Assembly (NCBI RefSeq): GCF_003999975.1
Contig: NZ_RJAC01000002.1
Span: 682,001-746,000 of the forward strand
From: Actinoplanes solisilvae
Lineage (GTDB): Bacteria > Actinomycetota > Actinomycetes > Mycobacteriales > Micromonosporaceae
DNA length: 64,000 bases
Direction of reading: 5' to 3'
Positions 1 to 7,322 of this stretch are shown here, in pieces. The notes beneath the pieces are model-generated. The model had not been told where the DNA came from. It saw only the letters and a program-made list of their open reading frames with translations, and did not search any database. A program made the position numbers and the translations under genes. Every line of letters begins with the position of its first letter. Position 1 is the stretch's first letter.

Positions 1-502
1 CGGCGAAGCGCTGCTCAGCGGCGGCCAGTCCGGCTTCGACGGCATCCCGGTCGGGCAGCACCGACGACTGCGGACTGGCCCACGCCCCGAGCTGCGAGCC
101 CCGCGGCCGCGACGCGAAGTAGGCCTCGGTCTCGGCCCGGCTCACCCGCTGCACCGCCCCGCCCACCAGCACCTGCCGTTGCATCGGGAACCACGGGAAG
201 ACCAGGCTCGCGTACGGGTTGCCGCCCAGCTCGCCGCCCTTGCGTGACGCATAGTTGGTGTAAAACACGAAACCACGCTCGTCGTACTCCTTGAGCAGGA
301 CCGTGCGCGCCGAGGGCCGCCCGTCCGGGGTCGCCGACGCCACGATCATCGCGTTCGGCTCGGGCAGCCCGAACGCGGCCGCGTCGGCGAACCAGGCCCC
401 GAACTGGGTGTGCCAGTCCGCCGCGAGATCCGTCTCGAGCAGCGCGCCGCGCGCGGTGTAGTCGCGCCGCATGCTCGCGGGCGACGGTGGTTCGACTGTC
501 AC
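1..502 (-). CDS. pdxH: Pyridoxamine 5'-phosphate oxidase (C-terminus beyond window)
   Basis: FMN-dependent oxidase that converts pyridoxamine or pyridoxine 5'-phosphate to pyridoxal phosphate in the cytoplasm (vitamin B6 synthesis and salvage). The translated minus strand shows the family pattern in order: an N-terminal RRDY motif, NAMIVASATPDGRPSART, LLKEYDERGFVFYTNY, SRKGGEL, and an RQVLVGGAVQRV strand leading to ASRPRGSQLGAWAS. I chose the GTG at 502 because an AGGAG ribosome-binding site lies about 6 nt upstream and the N-terminus then matches the family. The gene runs off the left edge, so roughly the last quarter is missing. It is divergent from the citrate synthase gene with about 180 bp between them. 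Family identity is near certain. Confidence 0.93.
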   Translation of the reverse strand, partial: MTVEPPSPASMRRDYTARGALLETDLAADWHTQFGAWFADAAAFGLPEPNAMIVASATPDGRPSARTVLLKEYDERGFVFYTNYASRKGGELGGNPYASLVFPWFPMQRQVLVGGAVQRVSRAETEAYFASRPRGSQLGAWASPQSSVLPDRDAVEAGLAAAEQRFA

Positions 503-686
503 CAGGGCTCCTGCTTCCTTCGTCCGGCCGATCTTCGGCCGCAACGACCGTAAGTCGCTTCGGGCCACACGTCAGGTCGGTGAGGATGGGTGTCGCGGAG
601 AGCACATCGCGGTGGGTCGACCGACGGTTACCCGGCGAGCAAGATGAAACACCTACAGCACGGGGTGGGAACACTCAGGGAGGATC

Positions 687-1784
687 GTGGCGGAATTGGA
701 TGACGTGGTCGCGTTCGAGACCGAGATCTCCGAGCCTGACGAGGCCGGTGGCGCGCTGCGATACCGCGGCGTCGACATCGAGGACCTGATCGGGCAGGTC
801 TCGTTCGGCAACGTCTGGGGACTGCTCGTCGACGGCCTGTTCGGGCCGGGGCTACCGCCCGCCGAGCCGTTCCCGGTGCCGGTGCACTCCGGCGACATCC
901 GGGTCGACGTGCAGTCGGCGGTCGCGATGCTGGCGCCCTACTGGGGACTCAACCAGCTCCTCGACATCGACGACGAGCAGGCCCGGCGCGACCTGGCCCG
1001 GGTTTCGGTCACCGCGCTCTCCTTCGTCGCCCAGGCCGCCCGTGGGCTGGGCCTGCCGGCCGTGCCCCAGAAAGACATCGACAAGGCCGAGACGGTCGTC
1101 GAGCGGTTCATGCGGCGCTGGCGGGGCGAGCCCGACCCGCGCCACGTCCGGGCCGTCGACGCCTACTTCATCTCCGCCGCCGAGCACGGCATGAGCGCCT
1201 CCACACTCACCACCCGCGTGGTCGCCTCGACCGGCGCCGACGTGGCCGCCTGCATCTCCTCGGGCATCGGCGCGCTCTCCGGCCCGCTCGACGGCGGCGC
1301 CCCCTCCCGCGTGCTGACCATGCTCGAAGACGTCGAGCGCAGCGGCGACGCCGAGGCGTACGTGAAGGGCGTCCTCGACCGCGGCGAGCGGCTCATGGGC
1401 TTCGGCCACCGGCTCTACCGCACCAGCGAAGACCCGCGCGCCCGGGTGCTGCGGCGCACGGCCCGCGAGCTGTCCGCCCCGCGCTACGAGGTGGCGGTGG
1501 CACTCGAGCGGGCCGCCCTGGCCGAGCTGGCCGCGCGCAAGCCCGACCGGCCACTGCCCACCAACGTGGAGTTCTGGTCGGCCGTGGTGCTCGACTTCGC
1601 CGAGGTGCCGGGCCACATGTTCAGCTCGATGTTCACCTGCGCGCGGGTGGCCGGCTGGAGCGCCCACGTGCTCGAACAGAAGCGTCTCGGCCGGGTCGTG
1701 CATCCGAGCGTCCGCTATGTGGGAGCCGCGCCCCGCAAGCCGCAGCAGGTCGAGGGCTGGGACGTGCTTCCGCATAATGTGTAG
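687..1784 (+). CDS. citA: Citrate synthase 2 family protein with altered active site
   Basis: A 365-residue member of the short actinobacterial citrate synthase 2 family, which condenses oxaloacetate with acetyl-CoA. GTG start with AGGGAGGA just upstream. Landmarks: AEHGMSAST with substrate His167, GFGHRLY with His241, and NVEFWSAVVLDFAEVP, where Glu295 stands in the position of the E. coli catalytic Asp362 (as I recall, normal for this subfamily). The motif expected as GPLHGGA reads GPLDGGA: Asp202 replaces the His equivalent to E. coli His264. That residue is normally catalytic, so the protein may be inactive, altered, or the base may be a sequencing error. The next gene, serC, starts 2 bp after the stop, so the two are probably co-transcribed. 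Confidence 0.88.
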   Translation: MAELDDVVAFETEISEPDEAGGALRYRGVDIEDLIGQVSFGNVWGLLVDGLFGPGLPPAEPFPVPVHSGDIRVDVQSAVAMLAPYWGLNQLLDIDDEQARRDLARVSVTALSFVAQAARGLGLPAVPQKDIDKAETVVERFMRRWRGEPDPRHVRAVDAYFISAAEHGMSASTLTTRVVASTGADVAACISSGIGALSGPLDGGAPSRVLTMLEDVERSGDAEAYVKGVLDRGERLMGFGHRLYRTSEDPRARVLRRTARELSAPRYEVAVALERAALAELAARKPDRPLPTNVEFWSAVVLDFAEVPGHMFSSMFTCARVAGWSAHVLEQKRLGRVVHPSVRYVGAAPRKPQQVEGWDVLPHNV

Positions 1785-1786
1785 CC

Positions 1787-2902
1787 GTGACTGACATCCG
1801 CATCCCAGACGCACTCAAGCCCGTCGACGGACGCTTCGGGTCCGGCCCGAGCAAGGTTCGTCCCGAGGGTGTCGAGTCGCTGGCCGCGGTGTCCCGCACG
1901 TTCCTCGGCACGTCCCACCGGCAGAAGACGGTGAAAGACCAGGTCGCCCGTCTGCGGCGCGGCCTGGCCGAGTTCTTCGCCATGCCCGAGGGCTACGAGG
2001 TCGTCCTGGCCAACGGCGGCACCAGCGCGTTCTGGGAGGTCGCGACGTTCGGTCTCGTCCGCGAGAGGGCGCAGTTCGCCGAGTTCGGCGAGTTCGGGGC
2101 CAAGTTCGTCAAGGCCGTCACCGATGCGCCGTTCCTCGCCGGCCCGACCGTGCACCGCGCCCCCGGCGGTTCGGCGGCCTACCTCGCGGCCGAGGCCGGC
2201 GTCGACGTCTACGCCACCGTGCAGAACGAGACCTCGACCGGCGTCGCCGTCCCCGTCCGCCGGGTGGCGGGCGCCGACGAGGGTGCCCTGCTGCTCACCG
2301 ACGCGACCTCCGGCGGCGGCAGCCTCGACGTCGACCTGCGCGAGACCGACGTCTACTACCTGGCCCCGCAGAAGGCGCTCGGCTCCGACGGCGGCATCTG
2401 GCTGGCCCTGATGTCCCCGGCCGCGATCGAGCGGGCCTTCGAGATCAAGCGGAGCGGCCGCTACATCCCGCAGTTCCTCGACCTGGTCACCGCGATCGAA
2501 CAGTCCCGCCTGGAGCAGACCTACAACACTCCCGCGCTGGCCACGGTGTTCCTGGCCGCCGAGCAACTCGACTGGATGAATTCGCAGGGCGGCCTCCCCT
2601 GGGCCGTGAAGCGCAGCGCCGAGGGCGCCGCCGCGATCTACGGCTGGGCCGAGCGTTCCGAGTACGCGACCCCGTTCGTCACCGACCCCGCGCTGCGCTC
2701 GTCCGCGGTCGCCACCGTCGACTTCGTGGGGATCGACGCCACCGTCCTGGCCAAGGTGCTGCGGGCCAACGACATCGTGGACACCGAGCCCTATCGCAAG
2801 CTCGGCCGCAACCAGTTGCGCATCGCGCTCTATCCCACGATCGAGCCCTCCGACGTGACCGCGCTCACGGCGTGCATCGACTACGTCGCCGAGCGTCTCT
2901 GA
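1787..2902 (+). CDS. serC: Phosphoserine aminotransferase
   Basis: PLP enzyme of serine biosynthesis that transaminates 3-phosphohydroxypyruvate with glutamate. The protein has 371 residues, typical of the actinobacterial form. The N-terminus carries RFGSGPSKVR (phosphate-binding region), a mid-region NGGTSAFWE loop, and YYLAPQKALGSDGG, where the lysine near residue 196 is the PLP Schiff-base residue. The end, RIALYPTIEPSDV, is typical of the family. The GTG start sits 2 bp after the citrate synthase stop. This points to translational coupling and a shared transcript. Confidence 0.95.
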   Translation: MTDIRIPDALKPVDGRFGSGPSKVRPEGVESLAAVSRTFLGTSHRQKTVKDQVARLRRGLAEFFAMPEGYEVVLANGGTSAFWEVATFGLVRERAQFAEFGEFGAKFVKAVTDAPFLAGPTVHRAPGGSAAYLAAEAGVDVYATVQNETSTGVAVPVRRVAGADEGALLLTDATSGGGSLDVDLRETDVYYLAPQKALGSDGGIWLALMSPAAIERAFEIKRSGRYIPQFLDLVTAIEQSRLEQTYNTPALATVFLAAEQLDWMNSQGGLPWAVKRSAEGAAAIYGWAERSEYATPFVTDPALRSSAVATVDFVGIDATVLAKVLRANDIVDTEPYRKLGRNQLRIALYPTIEPSDVTALTACIDYVAERL

Positions 2903-3181
2903 TCCAGCGCGCCCACCCACCACGGCCGCAGCTCGCCGGACGGCCTGAAGTTGCAGGTGGTCGCGGTGTAGGCCCGGTTGTGCCCTAATGCTTCTGGGTA
3001 CTCGACGACCCGTACGTGTGCTGTTGATGGCTTTGAATTTTCAAGATCATCGCAGCTCAGCGAACTTCGACGGCGTGGCTTACCTCCATTAGGTGACCAA
3101 GGCGCGTACCGTGTTCCGAAACGCGCCCGGGTGGCTGACTCTCGGGAGCACGAGGCCAACGCGACGGGACGGAGGCAACGC
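2903..3181. other. Intergenic region between serC and sepH
   Basis: About 280 bp with no gene I can support. It contains a locally AT-rich stretch (about 3022-3050), which is a plausible place for the sepH promoter. A minus-strand ORF runs through it into the end of serC, but it lacks a ribosome-binding site and any family signature. Confidence 0.4.
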
Positions 3182-4264
3182 ATGCGGCCGGTACGCTTCG
3201 TCGCCCTCTCCGAGGACGGTCAGGCCATGGTGCTCGCCGACGAGGTCGGCCGGCTCCTGGCTCTCCCCATCGACGACCGGGTCACCGGCGCGGTCACCCA
3301 CGACGGACAACCGGCATCGGGGGGTTCGGCGGTCGCCGTCATGTCACCCGACGCCCAGCCGTCGCTGTCCCCGCGCGACATCCAGGCCCGCATCCGCTCC
3401 GGCGAGTCCGCTGAAGACGTCGCCCGCATCGCCGGCGTGCCGGTCGACCGGGTGCTGCGCTACGCGGGCCCGGTGCTGCAGGAACGCGCCATGCTGGCCC
3501 AGCACGCGCGCCGCACCCGCCTCAAGACCTCCGACTCGGGCCAGCCGCTGGCCGAGGTCGTCGACAGCCGCCTGTCCCAGCACGGCATCGACAGCGAAAA
3601 AATCTCGTGGGACGCGTTCCGCCGCGAGGACGGCACCTGGCGCATCGTCGCCACCTGGCCGTCCGGCAAGGCGACCGCCCAGGCCATCTGGGACCTCGAC
3701 AAGGGACGCCAGGTCGTCTCGCCGCACGACGACATGGCCCAATACCTGTGCGCCGAGCGTCCCACCCAGATCCTCGGGCAGGAACCGGCGCCGGAACGCG
3801 CCTCCTTCACCGAGCGGGGCGGCCACGGCCTGCCCGGCTCGTCCCGCGGGGGCTCCTCCGACCGCGGCCATGGCCTGCCGGCCGCCGAGACGCCGTCACG
3901 GTCCAACCGCGACCCGATCCGCGCCGGTCGTGACGCGCTGCTCGCCTCGCTCGACCGTCCGCTGAGCCCGTCCGGTGGCCGCAGCCTCGACGCGGGCCCG
4001 TCCGAGACGCCGCGCCGCCCGGTCGCCGGCGGTGCCGCCGCGCTGATGGGTGGCGGTTCCGGCTCGGCCTTCGACGAAGACGCCGACCTGCCCAAAGAGG
4101 TGCCGGCCGTGCCGTCGCTCGCGGTCCTGCGCCCCCGTCGCACGGTGGGCCAGGGCGGCCAGCAGCAGAACACCGAAACCGACGAGTCGAAGCCGCGCAA
4201 GCGCCTGCCGAGCTGGGATGACGTTCTGTTCGGCGGCGGTCCCGCGGCGCGCGAGTCGTCCTGA
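3182..4264 (+). CDS. sepH: Septation protein SepH
   Basis: Cell-division protein of actinobacteria that binds FtsZ and promotes its assembly at septa. 360 residues. The N-terminal domain begins MRPVRFVALSEDG and continues with ADEVGRLLALPIDD. It is followed by a helix-turn-helix-like segment at about residues 66-107 (SGESAEDVARIAGVPVDRV). Then comes a long low-complexity Pro/Arg/Gly/Ser-rich linker, and the C-terminus ends in LPSWDDVLFGG, a terminal motif I recall as conserved in SepH. The ATG at 3182 was preferred to far upstream in-frame starts because a GGAGG lies 7-8 nt before it and the family N-terminus begins there. Its stop overlaps the putative CTG start of the next gene. Confidence 0.93.
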   Translation: MRPVRFVALSEDGQAMVLADEVGRLLALPIDDRVTGAVTHDGQPASGGSAVAVMSPDAQPSLSPRDIQARIRSGESAEDVARIAGVPVDRVLRYAGPVLQERAMLAQHARRTRLKTSDSGQPLAEVVDSRLSQHGIDSEKISWDAFRREDGTWRIVATWPSGKATAQAIWDLDKGRQVVSPHDDMAQYLCAERPTQILGQEPAPERASFTERGGHGLPGSSRGGSSDRGHGLPAAETPSRSNRDPIRAGRDALLASLDRPLSPSGGRSLDAGPSETPRRPVAGGAAALMGGGSGSAFDEDADLPKEVPAVPSLAVLRPRRTVGQGGQQQNTETDESKPRKRLPSWDDVLFGGGPAARESS

Positions 4265-4740
4265 GCCGGCTGTTCGTCGCGGTCCTTCCGCCGCCTTCTT
4301 CGCTTGTCGCCCTGCGGGCTTCCCTGCCTTCGGGTTCCCGCCTCACCACCGCCGAGAAGTGGCACCTCACGCTTGTCTTCCTCGGTGAGGCGCCGCCCCA
4401 GCCTGTGGCCGCACTGCTCGCCGAGGTGCCTACGCCGGGGCCCTTCTCGCTGAGTCTGAGCGGTGGAGGACGGTTTGGAGCGGTGGCCTGGGCCGGAGTG
4501 GACGGAGACCTCGCGCGGCTCGGTGAGCTGCGCGACGGAGTGCGGGACGCGCTGACGCTGGGCGGCTTCCCCACCGACGACCGGCCGTTCCACCCGCATC
4601 TCACGGTCTCGTATCACCAGGACGCGGCTCTGCGTCAGGCGCTGGCGGGCTATGCCGGTGAAACTTTCGAGGTGACGTCCTTCGCGCTGATGGAGAGCGT
4701 GGACGGCCGATACGAGCAGATCGAGACGTGGCCGCTCTGA
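4261..4740 (+). CDS. thpR: RNA 2',3'-cyclic phosphodiesterase, apparent CTG start
   Basis: 2H phosphoesterase superfamily protein (old name 2'-5' RNA ligase) that opens 2',3'-cyclic phosphates on RNA. Both signature H-x-T motifs are present: EKWHLTLVFLGE near the N-terminus and FHPHLTVSY near residue 115. Reading upstream in frame, the family N-terminus RLFVAVLPP is directly preceded by CTG at 4261, which overlaps the sepH stop as CTGA. Between the in-frame TGA at 4219 and RLF there is no ATG, GTG or TTG. Starting at the first available GTG (4405) would delete the first catalytic motif. CTG initiation coupled to sepH termination is therefore the simplest reading. A frameshift fusion with SepH, or a sequencing error, would be alternatives. 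159 residues. Confidence 0.85.
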   Translation: MSRLFVAVLPPPSSLVALRASLPSGSRLTTAEKWHLTLVFLGEAPPQPVAALLAEVPTPGPFSLSLSGGGRFGAVAWAGVDGDLARLGELRDGVRDALTLGGFPTDDRPFHPHLTVSYHQDAALRQALAGYAGETFEVTSFALMESVDGRYEQIETWPL

Positions 4741-4743
4741 CCC

Positions 4744-4885
4744 GGCCCGGCCTGGCACTGCGGCTCTGAGGCGCGGTTCGGCCCGGCTCTGCGGCCCGGC
4801 TTGGCTCTGCGGCCCGGCTTGGCACTGCGTCCCGGCTTGGCACTGCGTCCCGGCTTGGCACTGCGGGCCCGGCTTGGCATTGCGG
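4744..4885 (+). repeat. 18-bp tandem repeat array after thpR
   Basis: Imperfect tandem repeats of CCCGGCTTGGCACTGCGT. Five near-perfect 18-bp units occupy 4795-4885, and degenerate copies go back to about 4744. The array starts directly after the thpR stop. Short ORFs through it are only translations of the repeat. Confidence 0.85.
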
Positions 4886-4925
4886 CTCTGATCGCGCGCA
4901 GAGGCCGGCGAGTCGACCGCGCCGG

Positions 4926-5366
4926 TCAGCGCAGCTGCAGACCCGCGGCCTCCAGCGCCCCCTCGACCCGCACCCGCTCGATCTCGCGGTCGAAGCCGTC
5001 GAGGGGCCGCAGGTTCTCCGACACCCCCAGGCACTCGCAGGCCAGGCAGAGCCGTTCGTCGTAGGCGCGTAGCACCGAGGCCTGCCACTGCTCGGACTCG
5101 AGCGTCACCCCGCCCCGCCGCTGCCGGTGGAGGCGCCTCAGGTCGCGGGCGAGCCACTCGATCGGCGGCGGGGCCAGGCGGGCCAGGGCGACCGCCGGGT
5201 CGGTGTCGCAGATCGTCTGTTCGAGGCGCATCAGCGCACGAGCCTGAGCAGGGCACGCGCGTCTGCGGCGGAGCTCGTCTCTCCGCAGAACCACCGAAAC
5301 CGCGTAGGGCACGGTCAGGGGAAGGACGAGCACCGCCGTAAGCACAGCCATGTGCGCGAGGGCCAC
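4926..5366 (-). CDS. Conserved hypothetical protein with N-terminal membrane segment
   Basis: 146-residue protein. The first ~27 residues form one hydrophobic helix (MAVLTAVLVLPLTVPYAVSV), then an Arg-rich stretch, then an acidic, probably helical cytoplasmic part with LAYDERLCLACECLGV-like text and a DREIERVRVEGALEAAGLQL tail. I recall similar C-termini in uncharacterised actinobacterial proteins but know no function. The GTG at 5366 is used; ATG at 5352 is an alternative start. The coding pattern (high third-position GC, no frame competition) supports it as real. It lies just downstream of the MFS gene on the same strand, with about 60 bp between them. Confidence 0.7.
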   Translation of the reverse strand: MALAHMAVLTAVLVLPLTVPYAVSVVLRRDELRRRRACPAQARALMRLEQTICDTDPAVALARLAPPPIEWLARDLRRLHRQRRGGVTLESEQWQASVLRAYDERLCLACECLGVSENLRPLDGFDREIERVRVEGALEAAGLQLR

Positions 5367-5425
5367 GCTCTGAAGCTAATTCGAAACATGCCCGATCCGG
5401 AATACCTTTATCTGCCAAATACCCG

Positions 5426-6739
5426 TCAGGCGGCGGCATTCTCCCGTTCCGGGATCTTGGCGACAGATGCGACAGGCGGGACGAGAGTGAGGCGGGGCCG
5501 GGGCCGGAACGTCATGCTCAAGCGCTCTCCGCTGGTACGAAGTTGCCAGATGAGCGCGACCATCGAGGCGACGAAACAGACCACCCCGGCGCCCGAGATG
5601 CTGGACGCGATGCCGTAGTGCTGGCCCCACCAGCCGGCCAGCGAGGCGCCGATCGGCGTGGTACCGAGGAACACCAGCACGTAGAGCGCCATCACCCGGC
5701 CCCGGAAGGCGGGGTCGACGCCCATCTGCACGCGGTGGTTGGCCGCCTGGGCCAGGAAGATCGAGAAGAACCCGGTCGGCACCAGCACCAGCATCGCCAC
5801 GATGAAGTTCGGGGCGAAGCCGACCGCGAACTCGAGCACGCTGAACGCGAGGGCGGCGCCGATCACCACGTAGACGCCGGGCCGGGCCCGCCGGGCGCTG
5901 CCGGCCAGGGCACCGCCGAGCGCGCCGACGGCCAGGGCCGTGGTGAGCAGGCCGAACGAGGACGGACCGGCACCGAAGTTGATCTTTGCCAGGGCGGCCA
6001 GCGTCACCGGGAAGTTGAAGCCGATCATGCCGACCACGAACATCAGGGCGATCGGCAGCGCCAGGTCGGACCGCTGGCCGACGTAGCGCAGGCCGTCGGC
6101 GATGCGGGCGTCCTTCTTGGCCTGCCGCTCGGCGGGCCGCAGGTCGGTGGCGCGCATCCGGCTGTAGCTGAAGATCGGGGCGATCGCCAGCACGGTCGCG
6201 ATCAGGAAGACCGGGCCGGTGTCGAACAGGGCCAGGGCCACGCCGGCCAGGGCCGGGCCGCCGATGCGGGCCGTGTTGAAGGTGGCCGCCGACAGGGCCA
6301 GGGCGTTCGGCAGAAGTGGCAGTTCGACCAGTTCGGACACGAACGCCTGCCGGACCGGGGTCTCGACCGCGTTCGCGATGCCGAGCAGGCCGGCGAAGAG
6401 GAAGACGTGCCAGAGCTGCGCGTGGCCCGAGGCGACCAGGACGGCGAAGGCGATCGCGGTGATGGCGAAGGCCGCGTTGGAGAGCACCAGCAGGCGCCGC
6501 TTGTCGAAGCGGTCGGCGAGCTTGCCGGCATAGAGGGTGAGCAGCAGCACGGGGACGAACTGCAGCGACGCCACCGCGCCGAGAGCGGCCGGCGAATCGC
6601 CGGAGAGGTCGAGCACCAACCAGTCCTGCGCGGTGAACATCATCCACACGCCCACCAGCTTCACCAGCTGCCCGGTCGCGAAGAGCCGGTAGTTGCGAAC
6701 CTGTAGGGACCGGAAAGTCGTGTTCAGCACTGACCGCAC
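5426..6739 (-). CDS. MFS transporter (EntS-like exporter family)
   Basis: 437-residue integral membrane protein with about 12 hydrophobic segments. It carries the MFS signature KLADRFDKRR between helices 2 and 3 and an FRGRVMALYVLVF segment late in the protein, as in MFS_3/EntS-type drug or siderophore exporters. The N-terminus SLQVRNYRLFATGQLV is typical. GTG start with AGGAGG about 9 nt upstream. It lies 68 bp downstream of a MarR gene on the same strand, so it is probably regulated by that repressor and exports whatever ligand MarR senses. The substrate cannot be read from sequence. Confidence 0.9.
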   Translation of the reverse strand: MRSVLNTTFRSLQVRNYRLFATGQLVKLVGVWMMFTAQDWLVLDLSGDSPAALGAVASLQFVPVLLLTLYAGKLADRFDKRRLLVLSNAAFAITAIAFAVLVASGHAQLWHVFLFAGLLGIANAVETPVRQAFVSELVELPLLPNALALSAATFNTARIGGPALAGVALALFDTGPVFLIATVLAIAPIFSYSRMRATDLRPAERQAKKDARIADGLRYVGQRSDLALPIALMFVVGMIGFNFPVTLAALAKINFGAGPSSFGLLTTALAVGALGGALAGSARRARPGVYVVIGAALAFSVLEFAVGFAPNFIVAMLVLVPTGFFSIFLAQAANHRVQMGVDPAFRGRVMALYVLVFLGTTPIGASLAGWWGQHYGIASSISGAGVVCFVASMVALIWQLRTSGERLSMTFRPRPRLTLVPPVASVAKIPERENAAA

Positions 6740-6807
6740 GCGGCTGCGCCTCCTGTTCGGTCGTACGCGTCATCGTCACGTGACGAAGCGCCGCGTAGCC
6801 GAACCCC

Positions 6808-7239
6808 TCAGGCGCGCGAGATCTTCTGCAAGATCTCCGAAGCTTGGGCCAGCGTCTCGCGTTCGCCCGGCGCCAGAGCGGCCAGCTGGGTGGCCAGCCA
6901 CTCGTTGCGCGCCAGCTCGAACTGGGCGTAGACAGCCTGCCCCTGCTCGGTGGCCGACAGGATTACCTGCCGGCCGTCCGTCGGGTGCGGGGTCCGCGCG
7001 ATCAGCCCGCGCTCCTCCAGCTTGCCGATGATCTTGGTCATCGTCGGCGGCTGGACGCGTTCCATGTCGGCGAGCTCGCGCGGGGTCAACGCCCCGGCCA
7101 ACTGCAAGCTCGTGAGCACCGACAACTGGCTGAAGGTCAGATCACCGACCGGTCGGGCCTGGCGGACCCGCCGGTTAAGCCGCTGAATCGACTCGCGCAG
7201 GGTCTTGGCCAGCTCGTCCGCTGTGCCTCGATCCGCCAT
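6808..7239 (-). CDS. MarR family transcriptional regulator
   Basis: Winged helix-turn-helix regulator, 143 residues from ATG 7239. It shows the MarR core: QLSVLTSLQLAGALTPRELADMERVQPPTMTKIIGKLEERGLIARTPHPTDGRQVILSATEQG, that is recognition helix, wing and DGR motif. I chose ATG 7239 because GGAG lies about 9 nt upstream. An in-frame ATG six codons earlier is possible. The upstream region holds an inverted repeat that looks like its operator, and the next gene is an MFS exporter. This is the classic arrangement of an autoregulated MarR-efflux operon. Confidence 0.92.
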   Translation of the reverse strand: MADRGTADELAKTLRESIQRLNRRVRQARPVGDLTFSQLSVLTSLQLAGALTPRELADMERVQPPTMTKIIGKLEERGLIARTPHPTDGRQVILSATEQGQAVYAQFELARNEWLATQLAALAPGERETLAQASEILQKISRA

Positions 7240-7262
7240 CACGGGCCACTCCATCACGATAC

Positions 7263-7289
7263 TTAGCCTAACTAATGAGCCTGGCTAAC
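7263..7289. promoter_or_regulatory. Putative MarR operator
   Basis: TTAGCC (7263-7268) and GGCTAA (7283-7288) form an inverted repeat. A further TTAG-like half-site lies inside (TAACTAA). It sits 24-50 bp upstream of the marR start, in the place expected for an autoregulatory operator, and in the only gap between marR and the NCS2 permease end. Confidence 0.6.
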
Positions 7290-7322
7290 GACATTGAATA
7301 TGCGCATGACCTCAGTCACCGG

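Noticed and set aside
2881..3183. 100-codon minus-strand ORF between serC and sepH
   Set aside because: Overlaps the end of serC, lacks a ribosome-binding site and shows no family pattern.
4741..4925. CRISPR array
   Set aside because: Units are contiguous 18-bp repeats without spacers. No cas genes in the window.
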